DNA of 60,332 nucleotides from positions 1-60,332 of the forward strand of contig JADGPL010000018.1 in NCBI GenBank assembly GCA_017882455.1. The letters run 5' to 3'. Shown one piece after another: positions 51,732 through 59,557 of this stretch. Position 1 is the first letter of the stretch; every line of letters begins with the position of its first letter. Below the pieces are notes generated by a model. That model made no database searches, was not told the DNA's origin, and saw only the letters and a program-made list of their open reading frames with translations. The translations under genes were made by a program, and so were the position numbers. The DNA comes from Solirubrobacteraceae bacterium (lineage in GTDB: Bacteria > Actinomycetota > Thermoleophilia > Solirubrobacterales > Solirubrobacteraceae).

Positions 51732-52106
51732 TCACCGCCGCTTGGCCGCATGGCGTCGCGCGTAGAGCTTCTCTCGAATCGTCATCGCACCGGGATGGCC
51801 GCTCCCCGGCCATGGGGCGAGCAACAGCAGCAATCGAGCATCGGAGGATGCGCACACCTCGTGGCGTTCCCCTGGAGCGAATTCGATCAGCAGCCCGCCG
51901 CCTCCGCCTGTGTGCTCGCCGGCTGCTGTAGTCACCTCGATCGCTCCCTCGATCACGAGAATCCACGCCCGCTCGTGAACTTCGTGCTCTGACAGGGTCT
52001 CGCCCGCTGCCAAGTCGAGCGCAATCACCCGCGCCGCATCGCTCGACGAGAGGATCTCGGGCAAGCGCGGCTTGAGGTCAAGGGTCCTCAGGTCCCAAGT
52101 GTTCAA
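51732..52106 (-). CDS. Cupin-domain protein
   Basis: A 124-aa single-domain cupin. The first motif is EHEVHERAWILVIEGAIEV, which resembles a metal-binding G-x5-H-x-H set in degenerate form; FAPGERHEVCASSDARLLLLLAP is the second motif. It may be a small metal-dependent enzyme or ligand-binding protein. It converges on the hydrogenase operon with 49 bp between stops. No link to the hydrogenase is shown. Confidence 0.75.
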   Translation of the reverse strand: MNTWDLRTLDLKPRLPEILSSSDAARVIALDLAAGETLSEHEVHERAWILVIEGAIEVTTAAGEHTGGGGGLLIEFAPGERHEVCASSDARLLLLLAPWPGSGHPGAMTIREKLYARRHAAKRR

Positions 52107-52291
52107 CCACGCCCCCTTTGATCGGCGAGTATCCGCGGCGATCGCCGCAGCCTGATCAGATTAGCTCTCATCCGCGCGCAGATGGGCGGAGGGATCCGGA
52201 CGCGCACCTTCAGCCACGCACCTCGGCCTCCCGGGAGCGACACGTTCGGGTGGGATAGGCTCGGCCGACCCAATGGAGAGGATCCAAACCG

Positions 52292-52573
52292 ATGGCATAC
52301 CTGATTACGCACTTCTGGCCGGGCGCGACCGAGGATCAGTACAACGCGACAGTGGCGGTGGTGCACCCGCCGGAGGGCCTGCCCGAGGGGCAGGTCTACC
52401 ATGCCGCCGGCCCGACGGACGGCGGCATCCTCATCACGGCCGTGTGGGACTCCAAGGAGCAATACGAGCGCTTCCTGCACGACAAGCTGATGGCGAGCAT
52501 GCCGATCGAGGGGGGCTTTGCGGGCCAGCCCGAGGAGCGCAGCGCCGAGATCGTGAACCTCTTGACGGCGTGA
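52292..52573 (+). CDS. Small hypothetical protein, dimeric alpha-beta barrel-like
   Basis: A 93-aa soluble protein (MAYLITHFWPGATEDQYNA...). GGAGAGG (52275-52281) lies 10 nt upstream of the ATG. The pattern, with the early strand, VYHAAGPTDGGILITAVWDSKEQYERF and a final helix, looks like ABM/dimeric ferredoxin-fold proteins common in actinobacteria. Function unknown. Its neighbour at 52747 has a similar size and may share the fold. Confidence 0.7.
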   Translation: MAYLITHFWPGATEDQYNATVAVVHPPEGLPEGQVYHAAGPTDGGILITAVWDSKEQYERFLHDKLMASMPIEGGFAGQPEERSAEIVNLLTA

Positions 52574-52600
52574 CGCACGAGTAGAGCCTGCGGGGCGGCG

Positions 52601-52622
52601 CGCGTGCGTGCGCACGCACGCG
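52601..52622. repeat. 22-bp perfect palindrome of alternating purine/pyrimidine
   Basis: The palindrome is centred between 52611 and 52612 and consists of CG, TG and CA steps only. It lies 27 bp after the stop of the 93-aa gene. It can extrude as a hairpin (terminator-like) or form Z-DNA. Confidence 0.75.
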
Positions 52623-52746
52623 TGTGCGCCCCCGTGGCCTGACCGGCCATCCTGCGACATCGAAGCGGCGAGGGCATGAGGAAACGGGTTAGGGTTGCTC
52701 TCGCTAACCAACACTTCACGGCTTCTTGCCGTGGGAAAGACGAGGC

Positions 52747-53010
52747 ATGATGGCAACGGTACTTGTGCTCCACGACGTGGACGATGTCGACCACTGGCTC
52801 AGCTCACCGAAGCGAGAGGAGCTCTTCGGCCCCTTGGGTATCACTGCGCGCACCTTCCGGGGCGCGGAGGGTTCGAAGCAGGTTGGGCTTGTCGCAGAGA
52901 TCCCCGATATGGCTGTCTGGCAGGATGCTCTGCAGTCCGAGGCGGGGGCCGATGCAATGAAGTTCGACGGCGTTCACCCCGAGACGATCGTGGTCCTGAC
53001 CGAGGGATGA
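52747..53010 (+). CDS. Small hypothetical protein
   Basis: An 87-aa soluble protein starting at ATG 52747 (a second ATG follows at once). GACGAGG lies just upstream. It reads ATVLVLHDVDDVDHWLSSPKREELF... and has no known motif. The size and secondary-structure pattern suggest a ferredoxin-like dimeric barrel (inference). Confidence 0.65.
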   Translation: MMATVLVLHDVDDVDHWLSSPKREELFGPLGITARTFRGAEGSKQVGLVAEIPDMAVWQDALQSEAGADAMKFDGVHPETIVVLTEG

Positions 53011-53023
53011 CGCTGCGCTTCTG

Positions 53024-53401
53024 CTAAGCGTCCGCCTCGACCAACCTCCTGATCGCATCGAGGGTGCCCATCACCTCGCTGTCAGGCGCGTCGCCGCGCG
53101 AGGTCGCCAGGAACAGCGTCAGCCGCGAGCCCTCGGCCTCCGGACTCACCTGCAACCAACCGTGGTACTCGCTGCCCTCGGCACCCCATTCGACCTTTCG
53201 CGCCGACTCGTCGGCTCGAAACCAGCCCTCTCCGTGCTGGGTGTGGCCCTCGTAGCGCGCCTCGATGGAGACGTTGTCGCCGTCACCGCGACGAGCCGCG
53301 ATCACCTGCGGGAAGTAGCGCGGGAGGTTGCCTACGTCCGCCAGCGCCGCGAACACGCTGTCCGGCGGGGCGGCGACGTACTGCGTGTGCTCATGCTCCA
53401 T
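53024..53401 (-). CDS. SRPBCC (START-like/polyketide cyclase) family protein
   Basis: A 125-aa protein with the helix-grip start typical of SRPBCC members (HTQYVAAPPDSVFAALADVGNLPRYFPQV). A WGAEGSEYHGWLQV strand follows and the C-terminal helix TLDAIRRLVEA ends the fold. ATG 53399-53401 has GAAAGGA at 9 nt; the upstream start is rejected. The family binds hydrophobic ligands; ligand unknown. It converges on the 87-aa gene. Confidence 0.82.
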   Translation of the reverse strand: MEHEHTQYVAAPPDSVFAALADVGNLPRYFPQVIAARRGDGDNVSIEARYEGHTQHGEGWFRADESARKVEWGAEGSEYHGWLQVSPEAEGSRLTLFLATSRGDAPDSEVMGTLDAIRRLVEADA

Positions 53402-53519
53402 GGCTGGTGTCCTTTCAAGGGCGGGCCTCGGGTCTGTTGCGGTCACAGCATGACGCCATGTCCAGTCGGCCCGCGCGTGGCCTCTCGAAAGAAAGCGGGA
53501 GCGACGGGAGTCAGACGCG

Positions 53520-53538
53520 CGTTTGGCACCTCATCGAG
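53520..53538. repeat. Degenerate 19-bp repeat, copy 1
   Basis: CGTTTGGCACCTCATCGAG. Related copies lie at 54224-54242 and 55208-55226; consensus CGTTYGGCACCNCRTYGAG. All three are outside coding regions and flank the first toxin-antitoxin module and the GST gene. Confidence 0.55.
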
Positions 53539-53592
53539 GCTCGAGCTAGGCATTGAGCACCATGTGCGTCGAGCCCACCACCGAGACTTGCT

Positions 53593-53895
53593 TCAATCGA
53601 GATCGAAGGCAGCTCGAATCGCCTCGCTGAGCTGCGGCTCCTGATCGTCGAGCAGCACACCAATCTGATCCTGCAGAGCCTCGGCTGGAATTGTGGTGAC
53701 GTTGTCACAGCTGACGACCGACTGTTGAGAGAGACCGTTGGCCGCGTCAACATGCACCTCGGTGGAAAGTCCGCGAATCGTGGTCGTGATCGGCGCAACC
53801 GTGACGGTCGTCAGATGTGGCCGCACGAGCTCACGAGTAAGCACGAGCACCGGGCGTGCCTTGTCGAGCTGCGCGACGTAGATCGGGCGCATCAC
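53593..53895 (-). CDS. MazF/PemK-type endoribonuclease toxin
   Basis: A 100-aa toxin of the MazF/PemK family that cleaves mRNA. It starts MRPIYVAQLDKARPVLVLTRE, has VTVAPITTTIRGLSTEV, and a conserved VVSCDNVTTIPAEAL region including the Ser/Cys and Asp-Asn typical of the fold. Its start overlaps the antitoxin stop by 4 bp. It has a normal length and no disruption. Confidence 0.9.
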   Translation of the reverse strand: MMRPIYVAQLDKARPVLVLTRELVRPHLTTVTVAPITTTIRGLSTEVHVDAANGLSQQSVVSCDNVTTIPAEALQDQIGVLLDDQEPQLSEAIRAAFDLD

Positions 53896-54125
53896 GCAAG
53901 CGCAGAGGGCGCGCCTGCAGCATGCTCCGCCAGCCCAGCAAGCTCGGGGTCCGGGCCAGTACGAGCAAGGATCTCGGCATCCCTTTCGGCGACAGTACGC
54001 CGGCGCTCACGCTCTAGCGCTCGGGTAACCACCGAGGCACGGCTCCGCGCGCTGCCAGAGGCGACAACCCTGTCCACAAAGTCAACAAGCTCGTCTGGGA
54101 GGCGTACGGCGATCTGCTTGCTCAT
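53892..54125 (-). CDS. MazE-like ribbon-helix-helix antitoxin
   Basis: A 77-aa antitoxin with an N-terminal RHH domain (SKQIAVRLPDELVDFVDRVVASGSARSRASVVTRALERE) and a C-terminal acidic tail that would wrap the toxin. I use ATG 54123-54125 (MSKQIAV); the upstream in-frame start lies within the operator. It precedes the MazF gene with a 4-bp overlap. Confidence 0.88.
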   Translation of the reverse strand: MSKQIAVRLPDELVDFVDRVVASGSARSRASVVTRALERERRRTVAERDAEILARTGPDPELAGLAEHAAGAPSALA

Positions 54126-54151
54126 ACCAATATGGTAGCAGATTGCTACCA
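54125..54151. promoter_or_regulatory. Toxin-antitoxin operator with two overlapping inverted repeats
   Basis: TACCA-ATA-TGGTA (54125-54137) overlaps TGGTAGCA-GAT-TGCTACCA (54133-54151). Both sit at the antitoxin start, a standard place for RHH autoregulation. Confidence 0.75.
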
Positions 54152-54223
54152 CGTAATCGTAGGCCGGCGCTGTGAATTACCCCTGCAGACAATAGGTTGC
54201 GGTCCTCCTGTGGGTGGAGGCCT

Positions 54224-54242
54224 CGTTTGGCACCCCGTCGAG
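54224..54242. repeat. Degenerate 19-bp repeat, copy 2
   Basis: CGTTTGGCACCCCGTCGAG, 17 of 19 positions like copy 1 (53520-53538). It lies in the ~175-bp gap between the MazEF-like module and the GST gene. Confidence 0.55.
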
Positions 54243-54302
54243 ATCAGGGCCGCGCGAGGTGAAAATGGGGTCGTGACTCGTGCTCAAGTAGACAGCGGCG
54301 CA

Positions 54303-55055
54303 CTAGGCACCGTCGATACGGCTCGCGAACAGCGAAAGTGCGTAAGCACCCGCCGGATGCTCGCGCGCTCGAACGACCAGCGCCGCCATCTCCGGACGCA
54401 TCTGGGCCGGCTGCGGCAGCGCCACGCCGTACACGGGCGGTACGAGGACCGCTGCCGAGAGGGACGCGAAGGTCAGATCGGCTGCAGTGAATCGCTGCCC
54501 GCAAAGGTGCGGGCGCCCATCGGCGAGCATTTCCGCCACAAAGTCGAGCTCACCCCAGACGGCGACCTCGTCATCCAGCTCCACACCCGGCCGAATCTCG
54601 AGCACGCGCCTGATCACCATCTGGATCGCCGGCCAGCCATAGCGGATGGTCCGCTCCTCCCAAGCCGGTACGCCGTCGTTATTGAAGCGCAGCGCCAGCG
54701 GGCGATCACGCAGCATGTGCACGTACATCAGCCGCCGTGCCCTCGGCCCGAGCACCGTGTCGAAGCGGCGGCAGAGGCGATCAACCTCAGCGCGCGAGCG
54801 CTGATCCTGCGGGAACAGACGATCCTCGGCCGGCGTGTGCTCGTCGACCCATTCAAGGATCTGCTGCGACTCGCCGATCGGCCCTTCCGGCGTGACCAGC
54901 ACCGGCACCGTTGCGCCACCGCCGGCCCGTCTTGCAGCCAACCTGTGGATGCCCTGCACGTGGCGCTCCTCGCGGTAGTCGATGCCCGCCCGCTGAAGGC
55001 TCCACCGCGCCTTCTCGCAGTAGTGGCTGATCGGAATCGTGATCAGGCGCAACAC
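54303..55055 (-). CDS. Glutathione S-transferase-like protein
   Basis: A 250-aa protein with a thioredoxin-like N-terminal domain: LRLITIPISHYCEKARWSLQRAGI, where the SHYCEK stretch holds the catalytic Ser/Cys, then VPVLVTPEGPIGESQQILEWV with the cis-Pro and Glu-Ser GSH-binding pair. A helical C-terminal domain ends with FTAADLTFASLSA. I start at GTG 55053-55055; a GTG at 55094 is also in frame. Actinobacteria often use mycothiol instead of glutathione, so the true thiol is uncertain. Confidence 0.82.
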   Translation of the reverse strand: MLRLITIPISHYCEKARWSLQRAGIDYREERHVQGIHRLAARRAGGGATVPVLVTPEGPIGESQQILEWVDEHTPAEDRLFPQDQRSRAEVDRLCRRFDTVLGPRARRLMYVHMLRDRPLALRFNNDGVPAWEERTIRYGWPAIQMVIRRVLEIRPGVELDDEVAVWGELDFVAEMLADGRPHLCGQRFTAADLTFASLSAAVLVPPVYGVALPQPAQMRPEMAALVVRAREHPAGAYALSLFASRIDGA

Positions 55056-55361
55056 TCGACCGCCAAGTATCGCGAGTCCGTGGACGCGGCCCACAGCGAA
55101 CGTTCGCCGTCACACATTGGTCGCGGACGGGACCGGAGGACGGTTGAACCACGAGGTCCTTGGTTCGACCTTCGGGCGAAACATGGTCCCCCGCGGGGTC
55201 GAACCCTCGTTCGGCACCACATTGAGATTCGGGCGAGAGACCGGGCGGTCGATCGCCCTTCGATCGGACGCCCCAGCGATCGACTGTAGCGCTTGTGTTA
55301 CACTTCGATAGAGCAGGGGCACGGACAGCGGTCCCGATTCCACCCGCGCTAGTCCCCAATC
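55056..55361. other. Intergenic region with repeat copy 3 and a promoter
   Basis: About 306 bp. It holds the third 19-bp repeat (CGTTCGGCACCACATTGAG, 55208-55226), several CG-rich dyads around 55185-55206, and a possible promoter near 55293-55311 (CTTGTGTTACACTTCGATA) for the downstream toxin-antitoxin pair. No gene or tRNA is visible. Confidence 0.5.
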
Positions 55362-55706
55362 GTGACCAAGACTCTCGACACCAGCTACTACGAAAAGCGC
55401 CGCCAAGACTGGCTCGCGGACGAGGACACTCAAACGGAGTACGAGCGAGCCCGGAGCGAGATAGAGCAGATCGATGCCGTCATCCGCTCACTGGACGAGC
55501 TACGCGAGGACGCCGGAATGTCCAAGGCCGAGCTCGCACGGCGCGTGGGACGCAACCCTGCCAGCATCAGACGCCTGTTCACGGCCGAGCAGGCCCGCCC
55601 AGAGCTACCGCTCATCATCTCGATAGCCAACGCTCTCGACGCCAGCATCGAGATCAAGCGCCGCCCACGCAGATCAAACGGCAAGCGCGCCGCTGTACGA
55701 GCCTGA
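55362..55706 (+). CDS. XRE-family antitoxin (HigA-like)
   Basis: A 114-aa protein with an N-terminal helix (SYYEKRRQDWLADEDTQTEYERARSEI) and a helix-turn-helix (MSKAELARRVGRNPASIRRLF). A short basic tail ends it. The start is GTG 55362. This is a known architecture for antitoxins paired with Gp49/HigB toxins. The toxin gene follows after 41 bp, so the antitoxin comes first. Confidence 0.87.
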   Translation: MTKTLDTSYYEKRRQDWLADEDTQTEYERARSEIEQIDAVIRSLDELREDAGMSKAELARRVGRNPASIRRLFTAEQARPELPLIISIANALDASIEIKRRPRRSNGKRAAVRA

Positions 55707-55747
55707 CGGGCTTCAATAACGGCCGCGCCGGTTCGTAGGCCGCGGCA

Positions 55748-56167
55748 ATGGCGTGGGACGTCATCTTCTATGCGACCGCTGAGGGCTCCGTGCCGGGAGC
55801 GGATTTCCTCGACGACTGCCCCGCGAAGGTCCGTGGAACGATCCTGGCCGTACTCGACGCTGTCGCGGCCGCCCCGCCGCCCGCATTCTCCGGGGGAGGC
55901 AAGTGGGAGGCCATGCACGGCGACATGGGCGGCCACTACGAGATCCGCGTCACCGGACCAGGCCGCGAGCAGTTCCGCCTCTTCTGCGTGCTGGAGAACG
56001 CCGACGAGCGCACGTTGACGGCGCGCGGTCTACGTGGGCCGACTATCGCCGTGATCACCGGGATGCGCAAGAAAACCGGGGCGGTCTTCAGCGACCGCGA
56101 CTACACCAAGGTCCGACAGCTTGGCAGCGACCACACCACGCAGACACCCCGACGCATCGCCGAATAG
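55748..56167 (+). CDS. HigB/Gp49-like RelE-superfamily toxin
   Basis: A 139-aa toxin with the Gp49-type pattern: FLDDCPAKVRGTILAVLDAVAAAPPPAFSGGGKWEAMHGDMGGHYEIRV. It continues with REQFRLFCVLE and VITGMRKKTGAVFSDRDYTKVRQLG. The basic residues in the latter stretch would position mRNA on the ribosome. Intact. It ends exactly where the decayed recombinase remnant begins. Confidence 0.88.
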   Translation: MAWDVIFYATAEGSVPGADFLDDCPAKVRGTILAVLDAVAAAPPPAFSGGGKWEAMHGDMGGHYEIRVTGPGREQFRLFCVLENADERTLTARGLRGPTIAVITGMRKKTGAVFSDRDYTKVRQLGSDHTTQTPRRIAE

Positions 56168-56499
56168 ACCGGCGTACCGCACAAGTCGAAGCACTTGGGG
56201 AAGAACTCCAACGCCAACGACCACCGGCCAAACCGACGATCGACCGCGCTCGAGCGCTGCTCGACGAGTTCCCCCGCTTCTGGGACCTCGAGACCCAACC
56301 TGCCGAGCGGCGCAAGCTCCCCCTCGCGCTATTCGAGGAAATCTGGGCGCAGAACGGGCAGATCGTCGCCGTGCAACCACACGACGACTTCCTGCCCTAC
56401 TTCCAAGCCATCCAACACGGGACGGCACCAGGTGGTGCCGAAGGCGGGACGTTCGGGACGAGCTGCGAACCTGGACCGGCTCCTGGGGCAAGTGCTTGA
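56167..56499 (+). pseudogene. C-terminal remnant of a large serine recombinase
   Basis: A frame without its own start that matches the C-terminal end of zinc-ribbon serine recombinases: RALLDEFPRFWDLETQPAERRKLPLALFEEIWAQNGQIVAVQPHDDFLPYF. The catalytic N-terminal domain and the zinc ribbon are missing, and it abuts the stop of the toxin gene. A second frame continues 56440-56572 with LLGQVLEALLEPIGLKARRR, perhaps further decay. I infer past integration of an element here, later lost. Confidence 0.65.
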
Positions 56500-56568
56500 G
56501 GCGCTGCTGGAGCCGATTGGCTTGAAAGCCCGTCGCCGGGCGGCGGAGGCGATCCGGCGCGGCCAAAG

Positions 56569-56787
56569 CTAGCCTCGCCCGAAGGCGCTCTCGTCCAGAC
56601 CGGCCTGCCGCAGGATCGAGCGGAAGGTGCCGCGCGGGATCTGCTTGCGGCCGGCGGGGACGATGACGGTGAGCGTCAGGCTGCCGGCCTTGCGGTACTT
56701 GACGTGGCTGCCACGCTGGGAGATGAAGACGAAGCCCTCGCGCTCGAGGGTCTTGACGATCTGCTCCGAGGAGTAGAGCTTAGGCAC
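56569..56787 (-). CDS. hicA: HicA-type mRNA interferase toxin
   Basis: A 72-aa dsRBD-like toxin. SSEQIVKTLEREGFVFISQRGSHVKYRKAG includes the catalytic His of the RGSHxxY motif; VIVPAGRKQIPRGTFRSILRQAGL follows. The start is GTG 56785-56787, overlapping the antitoxin stop by 8 bp. Intact and of normal length. Confidence 0.92.
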   Translation of the reverse strand: MPKLYSSEQIVKTLEREGFVFISQRGSHVKYRKAGSLTLTVIVPAGRKQIPRGTFRSILRQAGLDESAFGRG

Positions 56788-56998
56788 GTTGGAGCGTTAG
56801 CGTGCGAACCTCCGCGGCCTCTACTTGGGCCGCGTCGCTGGCCGGGGCATCCTCGAAGTAGAGCTCGAGGGCCTCCTGGAGGTTGGCGAGCGCTTCGGCC
56901 TCGCTGGCGCCAAAGCTGGACACGTCGATGTTGAGGCACTGCGCGACGTAGTGCTCGCCCTCGCGGTAAACGACTGACTGTAGGTTGAGATTGCTCAT
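56780..56998 (-). CDS. hicB: HicB-type antitoxin
   Basis: A 72-aa partial-RNase-H-fold antitoxin: VVYREGEHYVAQCLNIDVSSFGASEAEALANLQEALELYFED. It lacks an obvious C-terminal DNA-binding domain (short form), so autoregulation may need another factor. It is the first gene of hicBA. ATG 56996-56998 is preceded by AAAGG. Confidence 0.9.
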   Translation of the reverse strand: MSNLNLQSVVYREGEHYVAQCLNIDVSSFGASEAEALANLQEALELYFEDAPASDAAQVEAAEVRTLTLQRA

Positions 56999-57126
56999 AG
57001 CCTTTGGTTCCTTCTGCTCCTATTCTACCGGACGGCTATGGGTGACGGCAAGCTGTTCTGGCTCTCCGCGTCGCTCTGCCTTAAAATGGCACCCATGACG
57101 TGTGTCACAACATTCTGGGCGTATCG

Positions 57127-58272
57127 ATGACTCACCTGCAAGATAGGTCTGTCTACGAGGAGCGCTACGACCAGATCACGGTCGAGCTATGTCGCATGCG
57201 TGAGCAAATAGTGACCGACAGGCTCGGTGAGCGACCGCCACTCGACGCGCGAGGCGATGCTGACCCCGCCAACGGTTACTACATCTACAGCATGTTCTAC
57301 TTTCAGTTCGTTGAATCGCTGGCCGGTGAACGCTGGCAAGAGCGCGAGGAGAAGATCCAAGAGTGGATGACTGCGGACGAGGAGAAGGACCAGCGCCTGG
57401 CTGCGGCAAAGTCGTCAACCACCCCGTACTGCCGGTCGTGCGGCGAGGACATGGAGATCACAAGCCGTCTTTACCACCCTCGCAAGGAAGGGCGTGGGAC
57501 CAAAGCCGAGGACGCGATCCTCTTCATGTTCGACTGCAAACAGTGCAAGAAGCGGCTGGCCTTTTGGCAGGACGGTACTGGGTGGAAGCCTCCGCAAGCT
57601 CGCTGCGAGCAGTGCAACGCGCCGGTCGATGAGACAACCAAACGGCGTGGCGATCTGATTACTACGACCTACACATGCACCAGTTGTGGCCATAAGCACA
57701 AAAGCAGTTGGCGTCTCGGTGGCGACAGCGAGCCAGCCGCTCCCGACCCGTTGTATAAGCTCGACCGTCGGCGCTTCTGCTTCGATGCGGCCACCGGCAA
57801 GAAGTACCTCGCTCGCAAGGCGCATATTGAGCACATCACGAAGCTGCTCGAACAAGGCCAACAACAGGCCAAGGGAGTCCCAGCGACATCCGATCCCGTG
57901 GGCGAGGCCGCAAGCCAGATCAAGGTGCTCAAGGTGGCTGAGGTCGCCAGGCTACTTGCGACGGCCGCAACCAAGAAGGGCTACACCGATTTCAAGCTGG
58001 GTGATCCGCAGGCCGGCCGCGAGTTCGCCGTGCCGTTCAGTTGCCTCGATAACCAGCCAGAGCGTGAGGCTTACGCCAGTCGTATGGTCCTCAAAAAACT
58101 CATCACCACCGCGCTCGCCAACACTAACTGGCGGCTGATGAGCGAAGGCGTGAGCCATCGGCTCGGCTACCTCAGTGGCCGCGTACGGGCCTATGAGGGC
58201 GACGAGGATCTGCGAAAGCTCGTCGGGAAGCGCCCGAAACCGACAGCGATGCCCGCACCAGCACCTGAGTGA
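57127..58272 (+). CDS. Hypothetical protein with multiple CxxC zinc ribbons
   Basis: A 381-aa protein from ATG 57127; an in-frame GTG at 57100 would add nine residues and neither has a strong ribosome site. The N-terminal ~100 residues are helical and charged. Four CxxC pairs (CRSC, CKQC, CEQC, CTSC) span roughly residues 102-195 and can form two zinc ribbons. The C-terminal ~160 residues are helical with no known motif. The architecture suggests a nucleic-acid-binding or scaffold protein. Not recognised. It sits in the accessory island beside hicBA. Confidence 0.7.
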   Translation: MTHLQDRSVYEERYDQITVELCRMREQIVTDRLGERPPLDARGDADPANGYYIYSMFYFQFVESLAGERWQEREEKIQEWMTADEEKDQRLAAAKSSTTPYCRSCGEDMEITSRLYHPRKEGRGTKAEDAILFMFDCKQCKKRLAFWQDGTGWKPPQARCEQCNAPVDETTKRRGDLITTTYTCTSCGHKHKSSWRLGGDSEPAAPDPLYKLDRRRFCFDAATGKKYLARKAHIEHITKLLEQGQQQAKGVPATSDPVGEAASQIKVLKVAEVARLLATAATKKGYTDFKLGDPQAGREFAVPFSCLDNQPEREAYASRMVLKKLITTALANTNWRLMSEGVSHRLGYLSGRVRAYEGDEDLRKLVGKRPKPTAMPAPAPE

Positions 58273-58511
58273 GCGGCCGACTCCCGCAGAGCCTCCGCCA
58301 TCTCCAACACGTGCGCGGCGCGGGAAACAGCGCAGCGTACGAGCGCGGGGCATACTCCATTCCGACCTCCACATCCTCATCCCGCCCCGGGAAACGAAAA
58401 AGCGACCCTCGAAGACCAAAGAGAGGAGGGCGTAGGTCGAGCCTGCAGCATTGCTGGCTCGCCAACTGTGTGCCGCACTGATCCATCGGCGAGCAGTCGT
58501 ACTCTTGGACG
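58273..58511. other. Intergenic region, nothing supported
   Basis: About 240 bp between the zinc-ribbon gene and the PIN-like gene. Short Ser/Arg-rich frames occur on the plus strand, but none has a plausible start site or composition. Confidence 0.5.
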
Positions 58512-59498
58512 ATGCTCCGCGTGTATCTCGACGAGAACAAGTGGATCGATCTCGCGCGCGCCGTGAGTGGGCATCCGCAGGGCGAGAAGTTCAATACGGT
58601 CGCAATGATGGTCGCCGCGGCCGTCAGTCACAGCGAAGCGTCGTTTCCGCTCTCGGCCGGGCATATGTTCGAGACCTGGAAGCAGAAAAGCGGCCGGCGT
58701 CGGCGCGAAGTCGCTACGACGATGCTGACGATCTCAAAGAATCACGCGATCGCTCCACATTGGCAATTGGTTCCCGGTGAGATCGATCGCGCTCTGCGCC
58801 GTCGATTTGGCCGGCCCATCAACTGCCTTCCGATTCGTCCATTCGGACAGGGGATCACGCATCGCTCCGGGAGATACGCCCCGCCGATCCCGGAGACGCT
58901 GCGCGCCCACGTACTCGCCTCCGAGCCGAGCTTGAGCCAGAGTGAGCTGAGCGACGCGATTGATCTCATTCTGCTCGCTGGCCCGCGGGAGGATCTGCCG
59001 ATAGCCGGAGTTGCCTCACCGCCGACAAAACCCGCCCAGGACTTCGCGAGAGAGCAGAACGAACAGGTTCAGCGTTTCATCGATCATGCCGCTGATAAGG
59101 ACATGCGGCGGCGCGGAGTAGCTGCGCGTGAGCTCATTGGTATGCAGGATGTACTCGAAGCCGGGTTGGCGCGCGCGAACGTTTCGTGGCACGAACTCAT
59201 GGAGCTAGGAGCTAGCGAAGTCACGGCCTTCATGCTTGACCTACCCTCCCGCGCTGCGGGACTGGAGTTGATGTGGAGACAGTTCGATAATCAGCAAACA
59301 GAGTGGAAGCCAAACGACCTGATCGACATTGGCTATCTGTCCTCCGCCGTGGCGTACTGCGACGTCGTCGTTACGGAGCGCAAGTGGATGCACATGCTCA
59401 ATCAGAGCGGCGTGTCTAAACGCCTTGGCGCGATCGTCATTAGCGATCTGAACGACCTCACGGAACTACTGGTGAGCGCGAGCGCTGCCGCAGCGTAG
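58512..59498 (+). CDS. PIN-like domain protein with large insertion
   Basis: A 328-aa protein. The first strand VYLDENKWIDLARA provides an early Asp, and the C-terminal part has NDLIDIGYLSSAVAYCDVVVTERKW and IVISDLNDLTELL. This arrangement of acidic residues (Asp7, Asp in DLIDIGYL, Asp in CDVVVTE) is that of PIN-like ribonucleases, with a ~230-aa helical insertion between the halves. It lacks an adjacent small antitoxin. A role as a stand-alone nuclease, defence effector or toxin is inferred, not shown. Confidence 0.65.
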   Translation: MLRVYLDENKWIDLARAVSGHPQGEKFNTVAMMVAAAVSHSEASFPLSAGHMFETWKQKSGRRRREVATTMLTISKNHAIAPHWQLVPGEIDRALRRRFGRPINCLPIRPFGQGITHRSGRYAPPIPETLRAHVLASEPSLSQSELSDAIDLILLAGPREDLPIAGVASPPTKPAQDFAREQNEQVQRFIDHAADKDMRRRGVAARELIGMQDVLEAGLARANVSWHELMELGASEVTAFMLDLPSRAAGLELMWRQFDNQQTEWKPNDLIDIGYLSSAVAYCDVVVTERKWMHMLNQSGVSKRLGAIVISDLNDLTELLVSASAAAA

Positions 59499-59557
59499 CG
59501 GCCGCGCCAAGCTGCGGTTCCGACTCCGGTTACGGCCTCCGGGATCAGGCGGACCAG

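Noticed and set aside
52103-52756. Minus-strand 217-aa frame across the small genes
   Set aside because: Antisense to two good plus-strand genes with ribosome sites; no domain-like sequence.
55140-55230. tRNA-like GGTTCGA/GTCGAACC stretches
   Set aside because: No cloverleaf with acceptor, anticodon and T-arm spacing can be drawn.
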